Positions 1-9,520 are shown, counted from the stretch's first letter. The stretch: DNA of 64,000 bases from Flagellimonas aurea (GCF_017313785.1 NZ_JAFLNL010000005.1:233231-297230), one strand, 5' to 3'. Numbers and translations: made by a program. Notes: a model not told the origin generated them from the sequence alone.

Positions 1-2338
1 TTCCGTGGCCAAATAGTGCCAGGTTGATTTTCTTTGCGATTCCAAAAATTTGTCCGTGAATCACATTGATGGCCTTATTCAAATCTGATTTCTTAACCAC
101 CATACTCACGTTCTTCCCTGTGACGGTGTTGTTGAACAGCAATGGAGTAATCTGGTTCTTGGCCAATGCATTGAAGGGCTTATGGAAACTGCTCAAATCC
201 ATTCCCACAATGGAGATTACGGAAACATCCTTGACCACCGAAATTTGGTTGATATCCTTTGATGAATAATCCGTTTCAAATTCTTGGTCAAGCACTTTTT
301 TGGCCTTGTCGGCCTTGCTTACATCCACCACCAGGCCGATGCCTCTTTCCGAAGATCCCTGCGACACGATACCCACACTGATGCCATTAAGGCCAAGGGC
401 TCTAAAAATCCGCATATCCACACCAACTTTACCGAGCAATCCCCTACCCTCCAAATTGATCAAGGCCATATTTTCCAGCACCGAAAGGGATTTAATGCCG
501 CCATTGTCCGTTTTTGGACCTATCAAAGTGCCTTCGTTGTCATCGTTGAAAGTGTTGCAGATGCGCAACGGAATATTTTTCTCTATCAATGGAATTATGG
601 TCTTCGCATGCAATATATTGGCCCCAAAATTGGCCAACTCGTTGGCTTCACCGTACGATATGACATCAATCAACTTTGCATCGGCCACCAAATCTGGATT
701 GGCGGTAAAAATGCCATCGACATGAGTGTAATTGATCAACTCGCCAGCATCCAAAAAGTTGGCCAGCAAAGCAGCGGAATAATTACTGCCGTTCCTGCCC
801 AAAGTGGTGGTTGAGCCATCACGATTGGAACCAATAAATCCAGTAACAATAGGAATGGTATTCTTTTCCAATTCATGGAAATATCGAAGCACATTTTCTT
901 TGGATGTTCCTTGGTCCACCTCGGCATTACTGAAATTGTCATCCGTAGTGATCAATTTTCTGGAATCCAAAAGCTTTGCTTGCAATCCAGCGGCATTCAG
1001 GGCTGCCGTTACATATTTGGCGGACAACAGTTCCCCGAAGGACAATACCTCATCCTTGGTCTTGAGACTGTAATCCCCCGTTAAGGAAACCCCGTTCAAT
1101 ATTTTTTCAATGGCGGAGAGTTCTTCATCAATATCTACACCATCAAAATTATTTTTTTGATAGTCCGAGAACTTTTTCAAATCAGCTTTAAAATCAACTC
1201 CTTTGGCCGCTTTCTCCAGCAGATTTTCCAATTGGTCGGTCGCTTTGCCACGAGCAGATACCACTACGGCAAAGTGCTCTTCTTCCTCATACCTTTTACG
1301 GATGATGTTCAAAACGCGCTCAATGCCTTCACCGTTTGCTAGAGACTTTCCTCCGAACTTCAATATCTTGATACGTTCGGTATTCTTTTGAAAAACGGTC
1401 TCCAACAATTTTTCCAATTGTTCAAACTCCATCAAAAAGGCATCATGACCGTGCACGGATTGCACTTCACCATAGGTGACATTGGTATTGGCCTGGGCCA
1501 ACCGTTTAAAGGTCTCCTTATTTTCTTCTGCTGTAAAAAATAGGTCGGAATTGACCCCTATGATATGGATTTTGGTATCGCTCTCCTGCAATGCCTTGAA
1601 GGCTTCCTCTCCATTTCTCGTAATGTCGATGGATTTTAGAAGCTGGTTCATCAATTTATAGGCTGACAATTGGAAACGCTCCTGTAATTTTTTGCCATGA
1701 TGCATCAACCAAGACTCCACGTTGAACACCTTGAGTTCTTCATTGGTGCTCCGCTTAAATCGTTCTTTGAAAGATTCTGGTGTACGGTAGCAAAGCATGG
1801 CATGCATGCGGGCATCGTGCACGGGTTGCTTGGAGTTGACCAAGAACTGCTCCTGAATCTGACAGTTCGCAATCAACCAATCCGTAGATTTCCAATCGGA
1901 TGCCACAGGAATCAAATGTTCCGTGATTTTTGGATTGATGGCCGTCATTTCCCAAGCAATTCCACCTCCCAAGGAACCACCGATGATGGCGAACAGTTTA
2001 TCAATCTCCAATTCCTTCAATCCCCAAAGAAATATTCTGGCGATATCCCCAGCTACAAAATCTTTATAATTTTCGATAATGAATCCATCAAAACCATTTC
2101 CTGGAATATTGAAGGACAAAATCGTATACTTCTCGGTATCGATACATTTTCCTTCACCGATCAAATCAGACCACCATCCATCTTTCCCTGCCACGTTGGA
2201 ATTGCCCGTAAGCGCATGGTTCACCAAAATAATGGGTGCCGTATGCAAGGGTTTTCCAAAAACTTGGTACGACAACTTCAGGTCTTGGGCAACACCACTT
2301 TGGGTAGTAAATTGTTCTATATTTAAATGCTGCAGCAT
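1..2338 (-). CDS. Fused homoserine O-acetyltransferase / aspartokinase / homoserine dehydrogenase (3' end outside window)
   Basis: One uninterrupted reading frame from an ATG at 2338 to the left edge, 779 codons visible. Residues 1-~315 are a MetX-type alpha/beta hydrolase: GGSLGGG with nucleophile Ser122, Asp265 in VNSDLFF and His298 in HGHDAFL. Residue 327 begins the aspartokinase signature KFGGKS (usual form KFGGTS), followed by a full kinase and regulatory region. The last visible residues, NLALFGHG, look like the nucleotide-binding start of homoserine dehydrogenase, so the C-terminal domain lies outside. Together these would phosphorylate aspartate, reduce aspartate semialdehyde and acetylate homoserine. 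It is downstream of metY with a 30-bp gap and shares its SAM-I leader. I checked the frame across the MetX/kinase junction and found no stop. The dehydrogenase domain is inferred from few residues. Confidence 0.9.
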   Translation of the reverse strand, partial: MLQHLNIEQFTTQSGVAQDLKLSYQVFGKPLHTAPIILVNHALTGNSNVAGKDGWWSDLIGEGKCIDTEKYTILSFNIPGNGFDGFIIENYKDFVAGDIARIFLWGLKELEIDKLFAIIGGSLGGGIAWEMTAINPKITEHLIPVASDWKSTDWLIANCQIQEQFLVNSKQPVHDARMHAMLCYRTPESFKERFKRSTNEELKVFNVESWLMHHGKKLQERFQLSAYKLMNQLLKSIDITRNGEEAFKALQESDTKIHIIGVNSDLFFTAEENKETFKRLAQANTNVTYGEVQSVHGHDAFLMEFEQLEKLLETVFQKNTERIKILKFGGKSLANGEGIERVLNIIRKRYEEEEHFAVVVSARGKATDQLENLLEKAAKGVDFKADLKKFSDYQKNNFDGVDIDEELSAIEKILNGVSLTGDYSLKTKDEVLSFGELLSAKYVTAALNAAGLQAKLLDSRKLITTDDNFSNAEVDQGTSKENVLRYFHELEKNTIPIVTGFIGSNRDGSTTTLGRNGSNYSAALLANFLDAGELINYTHVDGIFTANPDLVADAKLIDVISYGEANELANFGANILHAKTIIPLIEKNIPLRICNTFNDDNEGTLIGPKTDNGGIKSLSVLENMALINLEGRGLLGKVGVDMRIFRALGLNGISVGIVSQGSSERGIGLVVDVSKADKAKKVLDQEFETDYSSKDINQISVVKDVSVISIVGMDLSSFHKPFNALAKNQITPLLFNNTVTGKNVSMVVKKSDLNKAINVIHGQIFGIAKKINLALFGHG

Positions 2339-2368
2339 AGCTTTTCTTCGACGTTAATCTATTAATCA

Positions 2369-3643
2369 TTAAATGGCGGCAAAAGCCTGCTCCAAATCAG
2401 CTTTCAAGTCTTCGATATCCTCCAGACCTACCGACAAACGAATTAAATCTTGAGAAACACCGGCGCTTTGCTGCTGCTCTTCATTCAATTGCTGGTGCGT
2501 AGTACTGGCAGGGTGTATGATCAAGGATTTGGTATCGCCAATATTAGCCAACAGCGAGAATATTTTAGTAGCATCCGTCAGCTTTTTTGCGGCTTCAAAC
2601 CCACCTTTGACCCCAAAGGTAACGATTCCGCTCTGGCCTTTAGGCAGATACTCTTTTGCCAAGTCATTATACTTACTACTTTTTAATCCGGGGTAATTGA
2701 CCCAAGCAACCTCTTCTCTATTCTCCAACCATTCAGCCAAGTCCAAGGCATTAATGCTGTGCTGTTTGATACGCACCGGCAAAGTTTCCAACCCTTGCAA
2801 AATCTGAAAAGCGTTGAACGGACTCAAAGCTCCACCAAAGTCGCGCAGTCCCTCCAAAATCAGCTTAAAAGTAAAGGCTGGCGCACCCAGGGCTTCATGG
2901 TATACCAAACCGTGGTAACCTGCAGAAGGTTCTGTAAACTCAGGAAATTTTCCGTTGGCCCAGTCAAAGGTACCGGCATCGATAATGGCACCACCAAGAG
3001 AGTTGCCCTGACCACCAATATATTTTGTCAGAGAATGAATCACCAAATTGGCACCATGCTCAATAGGGTTCAATAAACCTGGCGTAGCTACCGTATTGTC
3101 AACAATAAATGGCACTTGTGCCTCTTTGGCTTCATTGGATATTCCTTTTAGATCAAGTACATCCAACTTCGGGTTCCCCAAAGATTCCACAAAAAAGGCT
3201 CGCGTATTATCTTGAACGGCAGCCGCAAAATTGGAAGGGTTTGAGGCATCCACAAAAGTGGTGGTAATGCCCAATCTTGGTAGGGTTACATTCAATAAAT
3301 TATAGGTGCCTCCATACAAACTACTCGAAGCCACAATATGGTCCCCCGCTTTCAGAAGCGTCATTAAACCTGTTGAAATGGCAGCTGTTCCGGAAGCAAA
3401 CACCACTGCCCCTATTCCTCCTTCAATAGCTGCCAAACGGTCTTGTAAAATCTGGTTGGTAGGATTGTTCAATCGGGTGTAGATAAAGCCCAACTCTGCC
3501 AATGAAAATAAATTGGCCGCATGGTCCGTGTTGTTGAACACATACGAAGTGGACTGATAAATGGGTACGGCCCTTGTACCTCCGTTTACGGTTACATCGT
3601 GGCCAGCATGTAGGGCATTGGTTGAAAATTTTTGATCACTCAT
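2369..3643 (-). CDS. metY: O-acetylhomoserine sulfhydrylase (aminocarboxypropyltransferase)
   Basis: 424 aa, normal length for this PLP enzyme of the Cys/Met metabolism family. It would make homocysteine from O-acetylhomoserine and sulfide in the cytoplasm. The PLP lysine is K207 in HSLTKYIGGQGNSLGG; YTRLNNPTN (55-63) and VFASGTAAIS (81-90) are typical of the family. The ATG at 3643 is the only sensible start. It is the first gene after a SAM-I riboswitch and is followed by the fused gene that makes its substrate, so pathway order and shared control agree. MetZ/MetB activity cannot be excluded from sequence, but the length and the MetX neighbour favour MetY. Confidence 0.95.
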   Translation of the reverse strand: MSDQKFSTNALHAGHDVTVNGGTRAVPIYQSTSYVFNNTDHAANLFSLAELGFIYTRLNNPTNQILQDRLAAIEGGIGAVVFASGTAAISTGLMTLLKAGDHIVASSSLYGGTYNLLNVTLPRLGITTTFVDASNPSNFAAAVQDNTRAFFVESLGNPKLDVLDLKGISNEAKEAQVPFIVDNTVATPGLLNPIEHGANLVIHSLTKYIGGQGNSLGGAIIDAGTFDWANGKFPEFTEPSAGYHGLVYHEALGAPAFTFKLILEGLRDFGGALSPFNAFQILQGLETLPVRIKQHSINALDLAEWLENREEVAWVNYPGLKSSKYNDLAKEYLPKGQSGIVTFGVKGGFEAAKKLTDATKIFSLLANIGDTKSLIIHPASTTHQQLNEEQQQSAGVSQDLIRLSVGLEDIEDLKADLEQAFAAI

Positions 3644-3753
3644 GACTTTTGCTGCTTTAATTGTTAATTTTTTAAATTAAAAAGTCAAACCCTTCGACAT
3701 AGGCCGTAGGAAAATCAAAAAGTTATAAGAAAGTAAAATCGAAAAATGTCGAT

Positions 3754-3863
3754 TGTCGTTATCTATACCCAAATGGGATAGAATGTAGCACCTTCTCGGC
3801 ATCAGGGGCCAAGGGTTGCTAAGGCTTCATCGGGTCTATTCCCTCCGCCTTTCTTGATAACTA
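3754..3863 (-). promoter_or_regulatory. SAM-I (S-box) riboswitch
   Basis: Read on the minus strand, the leader has GTTATC (closing P1 with GATAAC at 3758-3763), then AAGGCGGAGGG, GACCCGATGAAGCC, AGCAACC and GGTGCTACATTC in the canonical order and spacing of SAM-I. The aptamer ends about 110 nt before the metY ATG. Just downstream, AATCGA/TCGATT (about 3737-3753) followed by a T-rich stretch could be a weak terminator; this part is inference. Confidence 0.95.
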
Positions 3864-3890
3864 ATCAATACGTGTTTGAACTTCGTGGGA

Positions 3891-3898
3891 CAAATATA
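3891..3898 (-). promoter_or_regulatory. Putative -7 element of the metY promoter
   Basis: On the minus strand the octamer is TATATTTG, matching the Bacteroidota -7 consensus TAnnTTTG. It lies about 30 nt upstream of the SAM-I aptamer, the right place to start the leader. No clear -33 TTG was found. Confidence 0.55.
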
Positions 3899-4013
3899 CT
3901 GATGGAAAGATTGATTTTCCTAATCTTTTCGGATATTTTCAAAGATATGTAATACTCTTTTAAAAGATATAATACTTGAACTACAATTGTAAATGGTTTT
4001 TATCAGTAAAAAT

Positions 4014-4451
4014 TTATTTCCTTTTTAAATTTATTCTAACACTCTTGACTACAATTTGTGCATTATTACTTCCTAAATGCCCATACTTTGTTACCGAGTC
4101 CATTTCAAACCTACCAATTACTGTCATGACAGCTTTTCTCTTCCAATATTCTTCATGGAGACGACTCAATTGTTTATTTATTAGTTTGTACTTCCAGCTT
4201 TCGTAATACTCCCTAAAATCTAAGTAAACTGCATTGTCAAGTTCACAATCGTTAAAGCCTCTTGCGCTCCAATATTCATCAACACCAGAATACTCCAGTC
4301 TAGTTTTAATTAATTCATTTTTAAATTCTGACAAATCACAGAAATCTACTTTATTAACTTTTTCTCTATCATATTTTGAGCCTGAACTTACACGTATTAG
4401 GCCACAAGAGTTAAGCATAATTAGTAATATTATTAACCAAATATTCTTCAT
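4014..4451 (-). CDS. Small predicted lipoprotein of unknown function
   Basis: 145 aa. The N-terminus MKNIWLIILLIMLNSC is a type II signal peptide with lipobox LNSC, so the mature protein should be lipid-anchored at Cys16. The remainder is charged, rich in Tyr, Trp, Lys and Glu, with no motif I recognise. The gene is clearly A+T-richer than the flanking metY and peptidase genes, which hints at a different origin. It lies 15 bp after the S15 peptidase gene on the same strand and could be co-transcribed with it. Confidence 0.65.
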   Translation of the reverse strand: MKNIWLIILLIMLNSCGLIRVSSGSKYDREKVNKVDFCDLSEFKNELIKTRLEYSGVDEYWSARGFNDCELDNAVYLDFREYYESWKYKLINKQLSRLHEEYWKRKAVMTVIGRFEMDSVTKYGHLGSNNAQIVVKSVRINLKRK

Positions 4452-4466
4452 AATGGTTGCCCAAAT

Positions 4467-6401
4467 TTATTTCAACACCGTAAACTCAATATTGGAATCG
4501 GTGAAAACGGTATGGGTCTGTGTCTTAAAATCTGATTCGTCAGCCTTAAAGATGTTGTCCACATAGGTTTGTGGGTTCAAATCGATGAGCGGGAACCACG
4601 TACTCTGCACCTGAATCTGCAACTTATGCCCTTTTTTGATGGTATGGAACACATCCTGTAGCTTGATGTCCACATCGGTCTTTTGATTGGGCACAAAAGG
4701 TTCTGGGTCGGAGAAACTGTTTCGGAATCGACCGCGTAGCACTTCGCTGCGAACCATTAAGTGATAATTGCTCATTTTAAGATGGTCCTGCATTTCTTCA
4801 TTGGTTTCTGCATCGGCTGGGTGCACGTCGATTACTTTTACGATCCAATCGGCCGCTGTACCTGTTGTGGCCACTTTTAAATGGGCCAAAATATCCCCTG
4901 CCAAGGTCAGGTCTTCTTCCATCACATCGGTTTCAAAAACCAATACATCGGAACGACGCGCTGCGAAGCGCTGATCATCCGTCATGTATTTTCTCGGGGT
5001 GAAAACGGTCTTCACATCTTCCGAATACGGAACTGGTTTTTTTACATTGCTCACGAACTGAATTCCAGTAATTTCTTTGGGTTCCGAAGTGAGCTCTTGG
5101 TCATCGGATAAATACATGGTCTGTTTGGCCGCATTTTCTGGAGGCCATGCATCATATTTTTTCCATTCTTTTGTACCAGTGTCAAACACGTAAGCTTCGG
5201 GAAGACCAGAATCCATATCACCCTCACCCTTCAAAAAGTGGTTAAAGAACTTGGTCTCGATTTCTTTCTGGAAAAACAACGAAATGGAATCCCCAAAATA
5301 GTAGTTGCCCACTACATTACGGACTTTATCCCGAGCCCAACCACCATGGTCCCATGGTCCAAATACCATGGTATTGTAGTTGTCTTCATTATATTTTTCA
5401 ATATTCTTGTACGTTTCCAATGGGCCATATAAATCCTCCGCATCAAACCAACCGCCTACAACCATAGTGGCCACACTGCTCTTCACATCTTTCAAATGCT
5501 GGATCAAGCCTTTGCTCTGCCACATGGCATCATAATTCGGGTGTTCTTTGAGTTCGTTCCAAAAGAAATCATCGGTTACTCCCTCTGGACGCATGGTGGG
5601 CGTATCGGCCGTTTCATATTCAAAAAAGTAATCAAGGTTCTTCAACGGCCCTGCATCCAAGAAGAACTGATACTGATCTTCTGTTGGCAGGTTTGGAAGC
5701 GTGTACCATGCCGTATCAATAGGTTGGTCTCCATTGGGGCGAGGGGTTCCAAAGAGTGAAGTAGCCCTGAAATAGCTCAACAAATAAGCGCCGTTGTGGT
5801 GGAAATCATCAAAAAAGAAATCCCCTATACTGGCCTGAGGGGAAGACGCTTTTAAGGCTGGGTGGGCATCCACGGTGGCGTACGTGGCATAATAACCTGG
5901 GTAAGATATCCCCCAGATTCCCACATTGCCATTGTTGTTTTCCACGTTGTTTACCAACCATTCAATGGTGTCGTAGGTATCCGAACTTTCATCCACTTGT
6001 TCATCCGAGGTCTTGTTAGGAATGTAGGCCCTCATATTTTCGTAATGTCCTTCGCTAAGCCATCTTCCCCTCACATCTTGGTACACGATAATGTTCCCTT
6101 CTTTCATCAAATGTTCGTTCGGGCCTATTTTTGTCCTGAAATTCCCCTCACCATAAGGCTGGGAACTGTAAGGGGTCCGCTGCATGATGATCGGGTACTT
6201 TTTGGAAGTATCCTTGGGTGAATAAATGGTTGTATGCAAAGTAATCCCGTCCCGCATTTCAATGTCCACCTCTTTTTTGGTGTAATTGTCTGCCACGTAG
6301 GTGTCCACCTCTCGGACCTCGGTCTTGACGGTTTTTTTACAACTGACGGCCACCGTCAACGTTAAAAGACTTAAAAACAGGATTTTAATGGAACTTCTCA
6401 T
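4467..6401 (-). CDS. CocE/NonD family hydrolase, X-Pro dipeptidyl-peptidase S15-like lipoprotein
   Basis: 644 aa, normal for the CocE/NonD family. A signal peptide with lipobox AVSC places lipidated Cys at 21. The alpha/beta hydrolase domain follows: DGITLHTTIYSP (51-62), RTPYSS, YQDVRGRW (108-114) and the nucleophile elbow GISYPGY with Ser166. The C-terminal ~220 residues form the usual jelly-roll. Members cleave acyl esters, beta-lactam amides or N-terminal X-Pro dipeptides; the substrate here cannot be read from sequence. Likely in the periplasm or at the cell surface. Confidence 0.88.
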   Translation of the reverse strand: MRSSIKILFLSLLTLTVAVSCKKTVKTEVREVDTYVADNYTKKEVDIEMRDGITLHTTIYSPKDTSKKYPIIMQRTPYSSQPYGEGNFRTKIGPNEHLMKEGNIIVYQDVRGRWLSEGHYENMRAYIPNKTSDEQVDESSDTYDTIEWLVNNVENNNGNVGIWGISYPGYYATYATVDAHPALKASSPQASIGDFFFDDFHHNGAYLLSYFRATSLFGTPRPNGDQPIDTAWYTLPNLPTEDQYQFFLDAGPLKNLDYFFEYETADTPTMRPEGVTDDFFWNELKEHPNYDAMWQSKGLIQHLKDVKSSVATMVVGGWFDAEDLYGPLETYKNIEKYNEDNYNTMVFGPWDHGGWARDKVRNVVGNYYFGDSISLFFQKEIETKFFNHFLKGEGDMDSGLPEAYVFDTGTKEWKKYDAWPPENAAKQTMYLSDDQELTSEPKEITGIQFVSNVKKPVPYSEDVKTVFTPRKYMTDDQRFAARRSDVLVFETDVMEEDLTLAGDILAHLKVATTGTAADWIVKVIDVHPADAETNEEMQDHLKMSNYHLMVRSEVLRGRFRNSFSDPEPFVPNQKTDVDIKLQDVFHTIKKGHKLQIQVQSTWFPLIDLNPQTYVDNIFKADESDFKTQTHTVFTDSNIEFTVLK

Positions 6402-6458
6402 TTCACTCTTTTTTGATTAGCTAAAGCTACTAAAGTTCACGGGAGTATGCCAATAAAA

Positions 6459-6483
6459 AAAGGAGCCTCATGAAAGCTCCTTT
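6459..6483 (-). terminator. Intrinsic terminator of metK
   Basis: On the minus strand AAAGGAGC / GCTCCTTT form a stem around TTTCATGAG, followed by TTTTTTATT. It lies 20 bp past the metK stop codon. Confidence 0.9.
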
Positions 6484-6503
6484 ATCATTTTATTTTTGAT
6501 GAA

Positions 6504-7757
6504 TCAAAGTCCGAAGGTGGCCTTCACCTTGTCCACCATATCCAATTTTTCCCAAGTGAAGAGTTCCACTTCTTTTTCAATACGACCATTATAGGGTGAT
6601 TCAAAAACCTTGGTCACGGTTCTGGGTTGTTTACCCAAATGACCATACGCGGCAGTTTCCAAATAAATAGGGTTACGCAGCTTTAACCGTTCCTCAATCG
6701 CAAAAGGTCGCATGTCAAATAGTTCGGATGCCTTTTTTGCTATCTCGCCATCAGTCATATTAACGTTGGAAGATTTATAAGTATCGACAAAAATGGATGT
6801 AGGCTCCACGACACCAATGGCGTAGCTCACCTGCACTAAAATCTCATTGGCCACACCCGCAGCAACCAAGTTCTTGGCCATATGGCGCGCAGCGTATGCA
6901 GCACTACGATCAACCTTGCTCGGATCCTTTCCACTAAAAGCACCTCCTCCATGGGCTCCTTTTCCACCATAGGTATCCACAATTATCTTTCTTCCGGTAA
7001 GGCCCGCATCTCCATGTGGCCCACCTATCACAAATTTTCCTGTTGGGTTGATGTGATATTTGATATTATCGGTAAACAATTTTTGAATACTCTCGGGCAT
7101 CAATTTTTTTACCTCTGGAATCAGAATATTAACGATATCCTCCTTGATTTTGGCCAGCATCACGTCATCCTCGTCAAACTCATCATGCTGGGTGGAGACC
7201 ACAATGGTATCAATCCGTTGCGGAACATTGTCATCGGAATACTCAATGGTAACTTGAGCTTTGGCATCTGGACGTAAATATGGAATTCGGGTTCCCTCTC
7301 TTCTCAAATCGGCCAACTTCTCCAGGATCTTATGGGAAATATCCAACGCCAAGGGCATATAGTTATGCGTCTCAGTGGTAGCATAACCGAACATCATACC
7401 TTGGTCGCCAGCACCTTGCTCTTCTTTTGAACCACGGTCAACACCTTGGTTAATGTCCTGTGATTGTTCGTGGATCAATGAAATTACCCCGCAGGAATCA
7501 CCACTGAATTTATATTCACCTTTGGTATAGCCAATTTTATTGATGACCTCCCTAGCAATACTCTGCAGATCCACATAGGTATGGCTCTTCACCTCCCCTG
7601 CCAACACTACCTGTCCCGTGGTAACCATCGTTTCGCACGCAACCTTGCTCTCCGGATCAAAGGCCAAAAAATTATCCAACAATGCATCACTGATCTGATC
7701 TGCAATCTTGTCCGGATGTCCCTCACTAACGGATTCTGATGTAAATAAATACGCCAT
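6504..7757 (-). CDS. metK: S-adenosylmethionine synthetase
   Basis: 417 aa, full length. It makes SAM from methionine and ATP. Seen: [18 protein letters not shown] near residues 10-27 (ATP/methionine site), [10 protein letters not shown], and [21 protein letters not shown] with [19 protein letters not shown], all hallmark segments. The start at 7757 gives the usual [17 protein letters not shown]-terminus. It is a single-gene unit with its own leader that resembles a SAM-II riboswitch and its own terminator, separate from the metY operon but responding to the same metabolite. Confidence 0.98.
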   Translation of the reverse strand: MAYLFTSESVSEGHPDKIADQISDALLDNFLAFDPESKVACETMVTTGQVVLAGEVKSHTYVDLQSIAREVINKIGYTKGEYKFSGDSCGVISLIHEQSQDINQGVDRGSKEEQGAGDQGMMFGYATTETHNYMPLALDISHKILEKLADLRREGTRIPYLRPDAKAQVTIEYSDDNVPQRIDTIVVSTQHDEFDEDDVMLAKIKEDIVNILIPEVKKLMPESIQKLFTDNIKYHINPTGKFVIGGPHGDAGLTGRKIIVDTYGGKGAHGGGAFSGKDPSKVDRSAAYAARHMAKNLVAAGVANEILVQVSYAIGVVEPTSIFVDTYKSSNVNMTDGEIAKKASELFDMRPFAIEERLKLRNPIYLETAAYGHLGKQPRTVTKVFESPYNGRIEKEVELFTWEKLDMVDKVKATFGL

Positions 7758-7842
7758 TATACTTATATATTTTAATGAAGATTTGACAGAAGGGGCTCTA
7801 GAAGTCTACATCCTTTCGGGACGCCCGTATGCGGTACGGTGA

Positions 7843-7916
7843 AACTGCTTTAGCATTTTTTGATCCTGAACCAAAGATTCGGGACAAGAGGTTGCAATCA
7901 GTCAAATCTTTCCTCG
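7843..7916 (-). promoter_or_regulatory. SAM-II-like riboswitch in the metK leader
   Basis: The minus strand reads GAGG, then AAAGATTTGACTGATTGCAA, then CCTC closing a short P1, a 27-nt insert that can fold (CCCGAATC / GGTTCAGG, with one C-A mismatch), then AAAAAATGCTAAAGCAG. This matches the SAM-II order GATTTRAC...TTGCAA...AAA...GCTAAA (known family). The insert is longer than in typical alphaproteobacterial examples. In addition, 7778-7787 carries the exact complement (GTCAAATCTT) of aptamer bases 7901-7910, a candidate switch strand close to the metK start. Confidence 0.7.
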
Positions 7917-7926
7917 TTTCAAGGGC

Positions 7927-7934
7927 CAAAAGTA
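7927..7934 (-). promoter_or_regulatory. Putative -7 element of the metK promoter
   Basis: TACTTTTG on the minus strand matches TAnnTTTG and lies 11-12 nt upstream of the SAM-II-like aptamer, so transcription would start just before the aptamer. Confidence 0.55.
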
Positions 7935-8079
7935 CATATTTGAAACGTATTTTAAAACTTTGTTTTGACCGATGCACACCACTTCCATTTCAACCAGTTT
8001 TTTTTCGATAAGTAGATATACTTTGTATATTGCGACGATTTCATTCCCTTGGTACAAACACAAAAAACACTGACATCTT

Positions 8080-8697
8080 ATGCATATTGCTGTGGCAGGC
8101 AACATCGGGGCCGGCAAAACTACGTTGACCAATTTACTTGCAAAACATTACAAGTGGGAGGCCCATTTTGAAGATGTGGTGGACAACCCGTATCTCGATG
8201 ATTTTTATACCCAGATGGAGCGATGGAGCTTCAACCTTCAGATCTACTTTTTGAACAGTAGGTACCGTCAAATTTTAAAGATCAGGGAAAGTGGCAAAAG
8301 TGTAATCCAGGACCGTACCATTTATGAGGACGCCCATATTTTTGCCCCTAACCTCCACGCGATGGGACTCATGACCAATCGTGACTATGAAAACTACAAG
8401 GGCCTATTTGAATTGATGGAATCCTTGGTGCAACCGCCGGATTTAATGATATACCTACGCAGTTCCATCCCCAATTTGGTCAATCAAATCCATAAACGTG
8501 GGCGTGAATATGAAAACTCAATCTCCATTGACTACTTGAGCCGCCTGAACGAGCGCTATGAAGCTTGGGTGAACACCTATAAAAAGGGCAAATTGCTCAT
8601 CTTTGATGTGGACAATCTTGATTTTGTGGACAATCCCGAAGACTTGGGGGAGGTCATCAACCGAATCGATGGGGAAATTCATGGACTTTTTGAATAG
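8080..8697 (+). CDS. Deoxynucleoside kinase (dAK/dGK family)
   Basis: 205 aa. P-loop GNIGAGKTT at residues 7-15, the family motif DRTIYEDAHIFA (acidic catalytic residues and DR-type signature) and the lid region KRGREYENSISIDYL. Family members phosphorylate deoxynucleosides in purine/pyrimidine salvage; specificity is not clear from sequence. The ATG at 8080 starts three residues before the first beta-strand, so it is the natural start. A second copy of this domain occurs in the window fused to FolK at 55.6 kb. Confidence 0.93.
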   Translation: MHIAVAGNIGAGKTTLTNLLAKHYKWEAHFEDVVDNPYLDDFYTQMERWSFNLQIYFLNSRYRQILKIRESGKSVIQDRTIYEDAHIFAPNLHAMGLMTNRDYENYKGLFELMESLVQPPDLMIYLRSSIPNLVNQIHKRGREYENSISIDYLSRLNERYEAWVNTYKKGKLLIFDVDNLDFVDNPEDLGEVINRIDGEIHGLFE

Positions 8698-8767
8698 CCT
8701 GGGCCACCACGAAATCTTTTTTTTGAAAACACTTATTTTTTTCGATTCTAGATCGATATAATATTCA

Positions 8768-9520
8768 ATGAGACATTTCAAAAAAATATTATTTTTTCTA
8801 CTTTTCATCACCGCTCATATTTTTGGTCAGTCCATAAAAAACGATTCGCTCCAACAGCAAAAAAATCCAAGGTTCAAATACCAATCCTTGATTATTCCGG
8901 CGTCGTTGATAACCTATGGCGTTATTGGCTTGGAGAGCCATCAATTAAAATTTCTTAATTCTGACATCAAAAATGAAATCAATGAGCACATCGATACAAG
9001 GTTCACCATTGACGACATATCACAATACACACCATTTCTATCGGTCTACGGATTGAATGCGTTTGGTATCAAGGGAAAACACAACTTTAAAGATAGGACC
9101 ATAATTTTGGGGACCGCCTATTTGATCATGGGTGCCACGGTCAATACCATTAAAAAGACCTCAAATGTGGAAAGGCCCGACGGTTCTTCCAAAAATTCAT
9201 TCCCTTCCGGACATACTGCAACTGCTTTTATGGGAGCGGAATTTTTATATCAGGAGTACAAGCACATCTCGCCTTGGTATGGCATAATGGGATACACCAT
9301 GGCAGCTGGAACGGGCTTTTTTAGAATTTATAATGATAGACATTGGCTCACCGATGTAGCCGCTGGGGCCGGAATAGGAATGCTAAGCGCCAAGATTGCC
9401 TATTGGATTCACCCCTTTATCAAAAACACCCTTTTCAAGGACAAGGAAACCATGGATGGAGCCATTGTGCCATTCTACAACGGTGAACAAGTTGGTTTAG
9501 GATTATCCATGTCCTTCTAA
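8768..9520 (+). CDS. PAP2-family phosphatase, exported
   Basis: 250 aa with an N-terminal signal peptide (MRHFKKILFFLLFITAHIFGQ). The three-part acid phosphatase signature is present: KKTSNVERP, SFPSGHTAT and YNDRHWLTDVAAG, giving the lysine/arginine, histidine and His/Asp residues of the vanadium chloroperoxidase-like fold. Several hydrophobic stretches suggest membrane association. Probable role is dephosphorylation of lipid phosphates such as undecaprenyl or phosphatidylglycerol phosphate; the exact substrate is unknown. Confidence 0.9.
   Translation: MRHFKKILFFLLFITAHIFGQSIKNDSLQQQKNPRFKYQSLIIPASLITYGVIGLESHQLKFLNSDIKNEINEHIDTRFTIDDISQYTPFLSVYGLNAFGIKGKHNFKDRTIILGTAYLIMGATVNTIKKTSNVERPDGSSKNSFPSGHTATAFMGAEFLYQEYKHISPWYGIMGYTMAAGTGFFRIYNDRHWLTDVAAGAGIGMLSAKIAYWIHPFIKNTLFKDKETMDGAIVPFYNGEQVGLGLSMSF

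Noticed and set aside
1797..1811. GGCATGCATGCGG resembling the TGCATGCA palindrome
   Set aside because: Inside the MetX coding region and without the TTA/TAA arms.
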